Shown: one piece after another, positions 1-8,269 of the stretch | How positions within the stretch are numbered: position 1 is the stretch's first letter | Layout of the letters: each line of letters opens with the position of its first letter | Assembly: GCF_032248695.1 (NCBI RefSeq) | Contig: NZ_JAVHXC010000001.1 | Location: 496,001-560,000, forward strand | Source of the DNA: Dietzia sp032248695 | GTDB lineage: Bacteria > Actinomycetota > Actinomycetes > Mycobacteriales > Mycobacteriaceae | DNA length: 64,000 bases | Direction: 5' to 3' | Translations under genes and position numbers: made by a program | Notes under the pieces: model-generated | The model's database searches: none | What the model was told of the DNA's origin: nothing | What the model saw: the letters and a program-made list of their open reading frames with translations, nothing else

Positions 1-320
1 GCCGGGCGCGTGGAGCCCGGGAACTCGAGCGAGGTCCGCTTCCCGCGGACGAACTCCTTGCGGTAGCGCATCCGCTGCGAATCCACCGTGAACTCGGCCT
101 CCACCACGACGGGCACGTCCCTGCCCACCGGGCTCGCGGCCTTGATCTCGGCGCGCCCCGACGAGGCCTTGTGCTCGAGAAGCATCTCCAGGGCGTCCAT
201 CAGGCTGGTCTTGCCCGATTCGTTGGGGCCCTCGATCACCAGCACCCCGCGCGGGGGGAGGTCGACCTCTTCGCGGAACACCCCACGGAAGTCCTCGAGC
301 ACGAGTCGGTGCAGGATCAT
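1..320 (-). CDS. SMC/SbcC-like AAA ATPase, N-terminal fragment
   Basis: This is the 5' part of a gene that runs off the left edge; only about 106 codons are visible. A Walker A motif, GPNESGKTS, lies at residues 31-39, preceded by a beta strand (GVLVIE) as in SbcC/RecF/YhaN-type ATPases that bind DNA ends. The ATG overlaps the stop of the upstream metallophosphoesterase by four bases (ATGA), so the two are probably translationally coupled and work as a nuclease-ATPase pair, like SbcD-SbcC and M. tuberculosis Rv1277-Rv1278 (pairing recalled, not checked). The coiled coil, Walker B and C-terminus are outside the window, so SbcC cannot be separated from related ATPases. Confidence 0.85.
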   Translation of the reverse strand, partial: MILHRLVLEDFRGVFREEVDLPPRGVLVIEGPNESGKTSLMDALEMLLEHKASSGRAEIKAASPVGRDVPVVVEAEFTVDSQRMRYRKEFVRGKRTSLEFPGSTRP

Positions 321-1504
321 CGGGTCCCTCCGTCCACGAGTCGGTAGAGCAGGCTGAGGGCGTGGCCCGCGTCCTCGGCGTCCGCCCCGCCGGCTCCGGC
401 CATCTCGACCAGGTCCGCCACGGCGCGCCCCGCGTAGCCGTCCACCAGGTCGGTGAAGTCCGTGTCCTCCGCCCGGACCACCAGATGGGTCCGCGACTGC
501 CGGAGATATGCGGCGGCGAACAGGGCGTCCCACGTCTCGAGAAGGTCGTCGATCCGCGCCCGCAACGCCACGCCGACGGTCCCCGTGAGCCCGAGCTTGA
601 GAACCGTCCGCGGCTTGTCCCCGATCGCCTCGACCTGCTCGGCCAGCGCGTCCAGATCCGCATCCGTGTCGATCCGGGCGTCGATCGCGCGGAACGACCA
701 CCGCCCGGTCCGAAGCGGCGTGACCTCGCACGCACCCGCCCGGGCCGGCTCCGCACCCCGAGTCAGCTCCACGAGCAGGGCGTGGCCGGAATCCGTCTCG
801 ACATCGTCGAAATCGGTGGTCTCGGGGCTGCCCGAGAACCAGATCCGCTCGCCCGAGCCCACCCGGGTCACCGAGTGCCTGTCACCGAGCGCGACGTAGT
901 GGATCCGCCCCGAGCCGAGGGCCTCCTCCAGCGACGCGACCGCGATCGCCTCCACCGACGGCGAGTGCCCCCCGTAGATCTCGTCCGTCCCCCCGTGGGC
1001 GACGAGGACGCGCAGCCCGTCGGTCGGTTCCAGCGAGGCGAGCAGCGCGGGCAGCCGGGAGGGATCCGGCCGTTTGGATGTCCACGGCACGCCCACCACC
1101 TCGACGCCCGGAGCGATCTCGACGGGCCCGGTGCCGTCCAGCACCACGACACGGCCCCCCTCGACCGCCGGGGCGAAGTCCCTGCACCGGAACACCGACG
1201 CCACGTCCAGGGGATCGTGGTTGCCGGGGAGCACCAGCACCGGCACGGGGAACGCCGAGAGCGTCTCCACGGCGCGCAGCACGATCGAGCGGGGCACCGC
1301 GTTGTCCTCGAAGGCGTCACCGGCCACCACGACGAACCGGGCGCCGTGCTCGGCGGCGAGCGTGCCCAGTGACGCGACGGCCGCCAGCCGGTCGGCCGTG
1401 TACACCGCCTGCGACTCGACACCGAGGAAACGCCGGGTCATGCCGAGCTGCCAATCGGCGGAATGCAGGAATCTGATGGTCTCACCGTCCCGTGGGGTGG
1501 TCAT
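317..1504 (-). CDS. Metallophosphoesterase, SbcD-like DNA repair nuclease
   Basis: A 395-residue calcineurin-like phosphoesterase, probably the nuclease partner of the ATPase encoded just downstream. Visible metal-site motifs are HSADWQLG (residues 14-21), a GDAFEDN block near 61, PGNHD near 95, VAHGG near 170 and ALGDRHS near 205. Two positions differ from textbook SbcD: the first motif has D-W-Q instead of D-x-H, and the last has GDRH instead of GHxH. These may be typical of the actinobacterial subfamily or may alter metal binding. The ATG is preceded at 6 nt by TACGAT and no ribosome-binding site, suggesting a leaderless transcript. It overlaps the next gene by ATGA. Confidence 0.85.
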   Translation of the reverse strand: MTTPRDGETIRFLHSADWQLGMTRRFLGVESQAVYTADRLAAVASLGTLAAEHGARFVVVAGDAFEDNAVPRSIVLRAVETLSAFPVPVLVLPGNHDPLDVASVFRCRDFAPAVEGGRVVVLDGTGPVEIAPGVEVVGVPWTSKRPDPSRLPALLASLEPTDGLRVLVAHGGTDEIYGGHSPSVEAIAVASLEEALGSGRIHYVALGDRHSVTRVGSGERIWFSGSPETTDFDDVETDSGHALLVELTRGAEPARAGACEVTPLRTGRWSFRAIDARIDTDADLDALAEQVEAIGDKPRTVLKLGLTGTVGVALRARIDDLLETWDALFAAAYLRQSRTHLVVRAEDTDFTDLVDGYAGRAVADLVEMAGAGGADAEDAGHALSLLYRLVDGGTR

Positions 1505-1510
1505 GGGCGC

Positions 1511-1516
1511 ATCGTA
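1511..1516 (-). promoter_or_regulatory. -10 element of a likely leaderless promoter (metallophosphoesterase)
   Basis: On the minus strand TACGAT sits 6 nt before the ATG at 1504, with no purine-rich ribosome-binding site between them. The spacing places transcription start at or next to the start codon. This is inference from the motif alone. Confidence 0.5.
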
Positions 1517-1553
1517 GGACGCCGGTCCGACACGGCGGCCGCGGCGGGGCCCG

Positions 1554-2303
1554 TCACGGCGCCCGGTAGTCGCCGAACGCGTCGAGGAAGTCCTCGAGGT
1601 CGGCCACCACCCGGAGCTGCTCCAGCGGGTCGCTCGTCGTGGCGGCGGCGAGCCTGCGGGCGACGGGCGTGTCCAGCAGGTCCTCGAGACCGGCGGGCTC
1701 CGGGGACGGCACCGTCGGCAGGATCGGCTCGGTCGCCCACAGCGACTCCTCGACGTCGACGGACACCTCGTCGTCGTCCCCGCCCCGGAGCACCGCGCCG
1801 AGGTTCTCGGCGCTCAGGCCGCGCAGCGCGAAGAGGACGTCCGGCCTGGCGTCCCACCACTCGACCATGACGTACGCGGCCGCGAGGACGTGCAGGCACG
1901 GGCCCGGTTGCACGGGGCAGTGGCAGGAGAACGAGGTCTCACCGTGAACCGCCGGCAGGAGCAGGAACCCGACGGTGTCGGAGAAGTCGCCCGCCAGCGC
2001 GCCGAGCACCCCGTGCTCCTCGCGCCGCAGGGCCCGACGCAGTGCGTCCGAATCCGAGTCGTCGAGGGGGGCGAAGGAGAACTCGACGGTGAACGGCTCC
2101 GGGCGGCTGCCGTCGACGTCGCACCGCACCGACCTCCCCGCGTGTTCCAGGGAGAGCACCCGGTCGGCCCGCGCGGCCTTCCGCGCCAGGTACGCCTCCC
2201 CGCGCGTGACCCCGGACTCGAGGTCGCTCGCCCACCGGCGACTCCACATGTGGCCACCGAACGCCCCGGCACGTGAGCGCGCCCGGATCCCCCTTCCGGT
2301 CAT
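1554..2303 (-). CDS. SWIM zinc-finger protein
   Basis: A 249-residue protein with a SWIM-type zinc motif: Cys127, Cys129, Cys136 and His138 form C-x-C-x6-C-x-H. SWIM domains bind DNA or proteins. In actinobacteria a SWIM protein commonly lies beside an SNF2 helicase, as here. Its ATG overlaps the helicase stop by four bases (ATGA), so the two are probably made together and may form a complex. The C-terminal third is acidic and without a recognised fold. A cellular role is not established; chromosome remodelling or repair with the helicase is an inference. Confidence 0.8.
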   Translation of the reverse strand: MTGRGIRARSRAGAFGGHMWSRRWASDLESGVTRGEAYLARKAARADRVLSLEHAGRSVRCDVDGSRPEPFTVEFSFAPLDDSDSDALRRALRREEHGVLGALAGDFSDTVGFLLLPAVHGETSFSCHCPVQPGPCLHVLAAAYVMVEWWDARPDVLFALRGLSAENLGAVLRGGDDDEVSVDVEESLWATEPILPTVPSPEPAGLEDLLDTPVARRLAAATTSDPLEQLRVVADLEDFLDAFGDYRAP

Positions 2304-5215
2304 TCCTCGTCCTGCCCTTCACCGGTGAGCTCGACCAAGGCCGCGAGATCGGCGTCGGCGAGTTCGGTCAGGGCGCCCGCGAGCGGCCCCAGCGTCAGTT
2401 CGGCCAGATCCCGCTTCGCCTCGAGCAGCTCGTCGATCCGGTCCTCGACCGTCCCCGGAGCGACGAGCGTGCGCACCTGGACCTGACGCGTCTGGCCGAT
2501 GCGGTGGACGCGGTCGGTCGCCTGGTTCTCCACCGCCGGGTTCCACCACCGGTCGAGGTGCACGACGTGGTTGGCCTCCGTCAGGGTGAGCCCGGTCCCG
2601 CCCGCCCGCAGCGACGCCAGCATCACCGGCGGGCCGTCGGCGCTCTGGAACTCCTCGACCATCTGCGCGCGCCCGGCCGCCGTCACGCCCCCGTGGAGGA
2701 ACGGGACGGCGCTGGCCGCACGGCGCTCGAGCAGCGGCAGGATGAGGTCGCCGAACGCGCGGTACTGCGTGAACAGCAGGACCTTCTCACCCGCGGCGAG
2801 GATCTCGGTGAGCACCTCGTCGAGCGCGGCGAGCTTGCCGGAGCGGTGGCGTCCCCCGCGGAGCAATCCGGACCCGTCACCGAGGTAGTGCGCCGGATGG
2901 TTGCAGACCTGCTTGAGGGCGGTGAGACCGGAGAGGATCGCACCCTTGCGGGCGGCCCCCTCGGCCTCCTTGACCTGCTCCATCATGTCCTCGACCACGG
3001 CCTGGTACAGCGTCGCCTGTTCGCGGGTCAGGGGTGCGTCCACCCGGATGTGCTGTTTGTCCGGCAGGTCGGCGACCACCCTCGGGTCCGACTTGAGGCG
3101 TCGCAACACGAACGGGGCGGCCAGGGCCCGCAGTCGGGACGCCGCGGCCTCGTCTCGCCGGGATTCGATGGGGACGGCGAACCGCGCGCGGAACGTGCTC
3201 GCCGAGCCGAACAGCCCCGGGTTGGCGAAGTCGAGCACGGCCCGCAGTTCGTCCAGGCGGTTCTCCACCGGCGTGCCGGTGAGCGCGATCCGGTGTTCCG
3301 CGGGGATCGACACGATCGCGCGGGCGACGGACGTGGAGGGGTTCTTGATCGTCTGCGCCTCGTCGGCGACGAGGCGACGCCACGGCACCCCGGCCAGGAT
3401 CTCGACGTCACGCGCGGCGGTGCCGTAGGAGGTGAGGACGAGGTCCGCGACCGCGAGCCGCCCGGCCGCGTCGTCGCCGCGCTCGCGGGACGGACCGTGA
3501 TGGACGGCCACCGTCAGCTCGGGGGCGAAGGTCGCGGCCTCACGCGCCCAGGTGGCGACCAGGGTGAGCGGTGCCACGACGAGGGTGGGACCGCGCACCC
3601 CACGGGAGTGTTCGCTCGCCGTGAGCGCCAGGACCTGCATGGTCTTGCCCAGCCCCATGTCGTCGGCCAGCACCGCGCCGACGTCCGCCCGGGCCAGCGC
3701 CGTCAACCACCGCACGCCCTCGAGCTGATAGGGCCGCAGGGTGGCGCGGAACCACGGCGGGAGGTCGACGGGGATCGACGACGACGAGGGGATCCAGTCG
3801 AGGGTCGTGGGCGCCTCGATCTCGACGCCCTCGCCCTCCTCGGACATCATCGCGGCGGCCAGTGCCGGTGCGGTGACCCGACCACCCCGCCGCGCCGCGA
3901 GGAAGCGGGCCGCCCGCCGGAGTGCGCCGGGATCCGCCCGGACCCACTGACCGCGGAGACGGACCAGGTCGGACGCCGCGTCGAGGAGCATCCGCACCTC
4001 GGTCGCGTCGAGCGGCACGTCGTCGACGACCATCTCCCAGTTCACGTCCGCCAACTGGTCCAGACCGAGACGTCGACCGGAGTCCACGTTCTCCGTTCCG
4101 GGCGGGGTGACGGTGACCCGCACGGCCGTGCGCACCCTGGTCCACGCCCGGGGCAGGAGGACCTCGACGCCCCGGCCGCGCAGCGCCTCCACCCCCTCGT
4201 CGACGAGCTGCACCACGAGGTCGGTGGGCAGGAGCAGGTCCGGGCTTCCCGCCGCGGGGGCGGCGCGACCCAGCGGCGGCCACGACCGGACGGCCCTGTC
4301 CACGACGTCGCGCACGGCGTCGCCGACGGCGGTCGTGTCCGGGAGCTCGGAATACGGGCGCAGGGAGTCCGTCCCGGTGCGGACCAGGACCTCCAGCCGC
4401 CACGAGATCTCCGGATCAGCGGGCGTGCCCGGGGGCGGGTGACCGGTTCCTACGCCGCCGCCGTCACCGCCCCCGCTCCCCCCGGCCTCCGCCGCGGCGG
4501 ACGGCTCCACGACGCGGAACACCACCTCGACGTCGCGCGCCGCCGCGGCCCGGCCGAACTCGGCGACCGCCTCCGCCAACGCGTGACCTCCCGAGGTCAC
4601 CTCACCACCGGTGATCAGGGCGGTCCCCAGCGCGCTGCGGCGGCCGGCGGCCAGCGGTGCCAGCGCCATCCGGGCGTGTTGATCCGCCAACGCCGCCAGC
4701 AGCCTGTCCAGGTCCTCCCGACCCGCCACGAGACCGTGGCATCGGCCCAGGCTCTCGGCGGTCCACGCCGACACGACGGGCGAGGCGACCAGAGCCCACG
4801 ACGTGACCCACGTACCGTCCGCGCGGGTCATCCTGGGCACGACGTGCCCGGCGCGGACGAGGGCCGCCACCCCGGCGGAGAGCCTGCCGAGCGCCCGCAG
4901 ACCCGGACCGACCCAGTGTTCGGTATGGTCCGCCATCGCGCACAGGTCCACCGCCGAGGCCACCGAGACGCGTATCCCCGGGACCGTGGCGGGGCGGACA
5001 CGCCCGTCCAGGGGGACCCGTACCGGGATCTTGTGGGTGAGCGAGTACCCGTCCAGCAGTTCCACGACCTCGGGCGGGGCCCCGGCCCGACCCACCGCGG
5101 TCACCGAGGCCGCCGGGGCGATGGACTCGGGCCTGCGCAGGCCCGTCTCGCACCACAGCCCGATGACACCCGCCTGCCAGACGGCGTGAAGGCGGGGGGC
5201 CGGAGCAGGGGTCAC
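2300..5215 (-). CDS. SNF2-family DEAD/DEAH-box helicase (HelZ-like)
   Basis: A SWI2/SNF2 ATPase of about 971 residues, similar in organisation to mycobacterial HelZ (Rv2101). The N-terminal half carries a SNF2-associated region. The motor shows DDMGLGKT near residue 520 (Walker A), a DEAQ box near 616, the TGTPVEN motif III, and VHRIGQTRQ near 903 (motif VI). The open frame continues upstream to 5626, but that part is antisense to the divergent HNH gene and Arg/Gly-rich. I place the start at GTG 5215 because the short lead-in to LHAVW matches the family N-terminus; GTG 5221 is the alternative. It probably acts on duplex DNA without strand separation, together with the overlapping SWIM gene. 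Confidence 0.85.
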   Translation of the reverse strand: MTPAPAPRLHAVWQAGVIGLWCETGLRRPESIAPAASVTAVGRAGAPPEVVELLDGYSLTHKIPVRVPLDGRVRPATVPGIRVSVASAVDLCAMADHTEHWVGPGLRALGRLSAGVAALVRAGHVVPRMTRADGTWVTSWALVASPVVSAWTAESLGRCHGLVAGREDLDRLLAALADQHARMALAPLAAGRRSALGTALITGGEVTSGGHALAEAVAEFGRAAAARDVEVVFRVVEPSAAAEAGGSGGGDGGGVGTGHPPPGTPADPEISWRLEVLVRTGTDSLRPYSELPDTTAVGDAVRDVVDRAVRSWPPLGRAAPAAGSPDLLLPTDLVVQLVDEGVEALRGRGVEVLLPRAWTRVRTAVRVTVTPPGTENVDSGRRLGLDQLADVNWEMVVDDVPLDATEVRMLLDAASDLVRLRGQWVRADPGALRRAARFLAARRGGRVTAPALAAAMMSEEGEGVEIEAPTTLDWIPSSSSIPVDLPPWFRATLRPYQLEGVRWLTALARADVGAVLADDMGLGKTMQVLALTASEHSRGVRGPTLVVAPLTLVATWAREAATFAPELTVAVHHGPSRERGDDAAGRLAVADLVLTSYGTAARDVEILAGVPWRRLVADEAQTIKNPSTSVARAIVSIPAEHRIALTGTPVENRLDELRAVLDFANPGLFGSASTFRARFAVPIESRRDEAAASRLRALAAPFVLRRLKSDPRVVADLPDKQHIRVDAPLTREQATLYQAVVEDMMEQVKEAEGAARKGAILSGLTALKQVCNHPAHYLGDGSGLLRGGRHRSGKLAALDEVLTEILAAGEKVLLFTQYRAFGDLILPLLERRAASAVPFLHGGVTAAGRAQMVEEFQSADGPPVMLASLRAGGTGLTLTEANHVVHLDRWWNPAVENQATDRVHRIGQTRQVQVRTLVAPGTVEDRIDELLEAKRDLAELTLGPLAGALTELADADLAALVELTGEGQDEE

Positions 5216-5369
5216 GCCCACATGTAAGCACGCCGGTCCGACAGGGCCGTCGCGCACGCCCCCGCCGCGGCCCGCGGGTCCTCCACAGGTACCGTCCGTC
5301 TCCACAGGCCGCCCGCCCGGGAACCCCCGGCGGCAGGCTGCGCCCGATCCCCGATGCCAGGATCGGGCC

Positions 5370-6599
5370 GTGATCGGGAGGCGACGACCGCGGCCGGCGG
5401 GACGACAGACGGCGGGGCACGGTCCCGGGGGACGTGAACGTGCACCGTCCCCGTGCCGCGCCGTGCCGCCGCTCGCACCGCGGGCCCTGGCGCTCGCCCT
5501 GACCGTCCTGCTGACCGCGGCCCTGGTCTCCCACCTCGCCGAGCCGCCCGGGTCGGCGCCCGGCAGTCCTCCGAGGGAGACGGTGCTCGCCCTCCTCGAC
5601 ACCGTGCGGGTCGTGCCGGAGCGCACGCCCGCCCCCGGCTACGACCGGGACTGCTCCGGGGCGTCGGCCTGCGTCTTCGGGCCCGCCTGGAGCGACGTCT
5701 CGGACGCCCCCGGATCCGGTAACGGGTGCTCGACCCGCCACGACGTCCTGGCCCGCGATCTCGTCGGGGCCGTCCCCGTCCCCGGGTCGCCGTGTGAACG
5801 CTCCGGCGGAGTGCTGGTCGACCCGTACACGGGACGTAGAGTCGACGTGGGGGTCACGGGCTCACGCGGTGTCCACGTCGACCACGTCTACCCGTTGTCC
5901 GCCGCGTGGGACCTCGGCGCCTGGGCCTGGCCCCCGGGGCGACGCGCCGCCTTCGCCAACGACGTCGACGCCAACCTGCTGGCCGTCTCCGCGGCGGTCA
6001 ACACGGGCAAGAGCGACTCGACCCCCGCCGACTGGCTACCACCGGACGAGACCCGGCACTGCTTCTACGCGGCCCGCTACCTCACCGCGGCGACGGCCTA
6101 CGGACTCCCGGTGACGAGAGCGGACCACGAGGCCCTCGGCGATGCGGCCCGCCGATGTCCGGCCGCGCGTCGGGCCCGGGCCCGGCATCGGCGCCGGGCC
6201 CGGCGCCCTCGCGTCAGTAGCGGTCCTGGCCGCCCGACGACCGGCCCCGGAAGCCGCCACCGCGGCGGTCGTCGTCACCGCGGCGGAAAGATCCACGGTC
6301 GTCGCGCCGGTTGTCCCGGCGATCGCCCTGCCGGTCGCCGCGCCGATCCGAGTAGCGGTCGCCGCGGTCGCCGCGGTCGTCTCGCCGGTGCCCGCCGCCG
6401 CGCGGCTTGCCGCCCCGGTCGTCGCGGAACGAGGAGGGTCGGCCCGCCGGCGCGCCGCTGTCCGGACGGATGTCGATCTCGGCACCGCCGACGCGGATGC
6501 CCTTCATCGACTCGAGCTGATCCGACGGCAGGCCGGCGGGCAGCTCGACGATCGAGTGATCGAACCGGATCGAGATCCGCCCGATGTCCCCACCGCTGA
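5370..6599 (+). CDS. Secreted or membrane-anchored HNH endonuclease family protein (DUF1524-like); 3' end doubtful
   Basis: The frame encodes an N-terminal hydrophobic segment (about residues 40-57, a signal peptide or anchor), then a conserved Cys-containing region and the nuclease core: HVDHVYPLSAAW, FANDVDANLL and the N-x-x-K-S-D-x-x-P-x-x-W block. These match the HNH-type DUF1524 proteins secreted by many actinobacteria, which probably degrade extracellular nucleic acid. GTG 5370 or GTG 5463 could be the start. The family normally ends just after a Cys near residue 262 (base 6155). Here the frame runs a further 450 bases as Arg-rich sequence, antisense to deaD. A -1 shift near 6150 would instead give a Pro/Ala-rich tail ending at TAG 6220. 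The last part is therefore probably not real protein. Confidence 0.65.
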   Translation: MIGRRRPRPAGRQTAGHGPGGRERAPSPCRAVPPLAPRALALALTVLLTAALVSHLAEPPGSAPGSPPRETVLALLDTVRVVPERTPAPGYDRDCSGASACVFGPAWSDVSDAPGSGNGCSTRHDVLARDLVGAVPVPGSPCERSGGVLVDPYTGRRVDVGVTGSRGVHVDHVYPLSAAWDLGAWAWPPGRRAAFANDVDANLLAVSAAVNTGKSDSTPADWLPPDETRHCFYAARYLTAATAYGLPVTRADHEALGDAARRCPAARRARARHRRRARRPRVSSGPGRPTTGPGSRHRGGRRHRGGKIHGRRAGCPGDRPAGRRADPSSGRRGRRGRLAGARRRAACRPGRRGTRRVGPPARRCPDGCRSRHRRRGCPSSTRADPTAGRRAARRSSDRTGSRSARCPHR

Positions 6600-8214
6600 G
6601 GCCGGCCTCGTTGGCCAGCGCGCCCATGATGGAGCCGGGCTTGACGTTGTTCCGCTTGCCCACGGCGATCCGGTACTGGGCCATGTCCTTACCCGTGCGC
6701 GACGGCCGCGGCCCGTCGGAGAAACTCCGCGCCGGCCGGTCGCGACGGTCCTGGCCGCGATCGTCCTGCCGATCGCGTCGCTGGGGACGCTCGGGCTCGC
6801 GCATGAGGAACTCGTCCGAGTTCCGGGACTGGGTGGCCAGCGCGGCGGCGATATCGGCCATCGAGACCGAGTGCTCGGAGGCGTACTCCTCCACCAGGCG
6901 CCGGAAAAGGGCGATGTTCGGATCGTCGAGACTCTCGGTGATCGACTGCGCGAACTTGGCCATCCGCATCTCGTTGACGTCGTCCACGCTGGGCAGCTGG
7001 ATCTCGGTCAGGGGCTGCCGGGTGGCGCGCTCGATCTGGCTGAGCAGGCGCCGCTCGCGAGGGGTGACGAACAGCAGGGCGTGTCCGCTCCTGCCCGCGC
7101 GGCCGGTGCGGCCGATGCGGTGGATATACGACTCCGTGTCGTGCGGGATGTCGTAGTTGACCACGTGGCTGATCCGCGGCACGTCGAGGCCCCGGGCGGC
7201 GACGTCGGTGGCGACGAGGATGTCGGTCCGCCCGTCCTTGAGCGCCTCGATGGTGCGCTCGCGCAGGTTCTGCGGGATGTCACCGTTGATCGGGGCGGCC
7301 GAGAACCCGCGCGCCCGCAGCCGCTCGGCCAGCTCCTCGGTCGCCGACTTGGTGCGGACGAACATGATCATCGCGTCGAAGTCCTCGACCTCGAGGATCC
7401 GGGTCAGCGCGTCGAGCTTGTCCCGGTGGTTCACCAGGACGTAGCGCTGCTGGATGGTCGGTGCGGTCGACGTCTTGGACGCCACCTTCACCTCGGTCGG
7501 GTTGGTGAGGTACTTCTGCGAGATCCGCCGGATCGCGGCCGGCATGGTGGCCGAGAACAAGGCGACCTGGGTGCTCTCCGGCGTGTCCGAGAGGATGCGC
7601 TCGACGTCCTCCTGGAAGCCCATCGCCAGCATCTCGTCGGCCTCGTCCAGCACGAGGTGCCGCAGACCGGAGAGATCGAGCGTCCCCTTCTTGAGGTGAT
7701 CGATCACACGCCCGGGGGTGCCGACGATGATCTGCGCGCCGCGCCGTAGGCCGGACAGCTGGATGCCGTAGGCCTGGCCGCCGTAGATCGGCAGGACGTT
7801 CACCTGCGGCATGTCGGCGGAGTAGGTCACGCACGCCTCGGCGACCTGGAGCGCGAGCTCGCGGGTCGGCGCCAGGACGAGCGCCTGCGGGGCCTTCACC
7901 GCCGGGTCGATGAGGGACAGGATGGGCAGCGCGAACGCCGCCGTCTTACCGGTACCGGTCTGCGCGAGGCCGACCACGTCGCGCCCCTCGAGGACCAGCG
8001 GGATGGTGGCCGCCTGGATGGCGGACGGCACCTCGTAGCCCACGTCGCGGACCGCCTTCATCACGGCGGGGGCGAGGCCCATGTCCGCGAAGGTGACGGC
8101 GGGGGCGTCGTCGCCCTCACGGGTGGGGGCGGCTGCAGGTGATTCGGGAGTGCTGGCGTCGGTGTCGACCTCGTCGCCGGCGGTGGCGGTACGGTCCTCG
8201 TCGTTGTTGTCCAT
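6214..8214 (-). CDS. deaD: DEAD-box ATP-dependent RNA helicase DeaD/CsdA
   Basis: A 666-residue RNA helicase for ribosome assembly, cold adaptation and RNA decay. Motifs are AQTGTGKT at 84-91, PTREL at 116-120, the DEAD box at 190-193, SAT near 222 and HRIGRTGRAG near 368. A DbpA-type RNA-binding domain lies at roughly 505-580. The last 75 residues are an Arg/Gly/Asp-rich RGG tail that probably binds RNA without sequence specificity. The order matches mycobacterial DeaD (Rv1253). The tail-coding DNA has no stop codons on the antisense strand, which explains the false extension of the convergent HNH frame. TAGCAT lies 10 nt upstream of the ATG. Confidence 0.95.
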   Translation of the reverse strand: MDNNDEDRTATAGDEVDTDASTPESPAAAPTREGDDAPAVTFADMGLAPAVMKAVRDVGYEVPSAIQAATIPLVLEGRDVVGLAQTGTGKTAAFALPILSLIDPAVKAPQALVLAPTRELALQVAEACVTYSADMPQVNVLPIYGGQAYGIQLSGLRRGAQIIVGTPGRVIDHLKKGTLDLSGLRHLVLDEADEMLAMGFQEDVERILSDTPESTQVALFSATMPAAIRRISQKYLTNPTEVKVASKTSTAPTIQQRYVLVNHRDKLDALTRILEVEDFDAMIMFVRTKSATEELAERLRARGFSAAPINGDIPQNLRERTIEALKDGRTDILVATDVAARGLDVPRISHVVNYDIPHDTESYIHRIGRTGRAGRSGHALLFVTPRERRLLSQIERATRQPLTEIQLPSVDDVNEMRMAKFAQSITESLDDPNIALFRRLVEEYASEHSVSMADIAAALATQSRNSDEFLMREPERPQRRDRQDDRGQDRRDRPARSFSDGPRPSRTGKDMAQYRIAVGKRNNVKPGSIMGALANEAGLSGGDIGRISIRFDHSIVELPAGLPSDQLESMKGIRVGGAEIDIRPDSGAPAGRPSSFRDDRGGKPRGGGHRRDDRGDRGDRYSDRRGDRQGDRRDNRRDDRGSFRRGDDDRRGGGFRGRSSGGQDRY

Positions 8215-8224
8215 GAGGTCTCAC

Positions 8225-8230
8225 ATGCTA
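8225..8230 (-). promoter_or_regulatory. Possible -10 element of deaD
   Basis: TAGCAT on the minus strand ends 10 nt before the ATG at 8214, with no clear ribosome-binding site. The spacing is slightly longer than at the other leaderless candidates here. Confidence 0.35.
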
Positions 8231-8269
8231 CGGCGTCCCGGCCTCTATGAGCGATACGGCTTGCGCAGG

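Noticed and set aside
2273..5227. 984-codon rightward open frame
   Set aside because: It is the exact antisense of the SNF2 helicase, has Arg/Gly/His-rich composition and no conserved motif; high GC removes stop codons.
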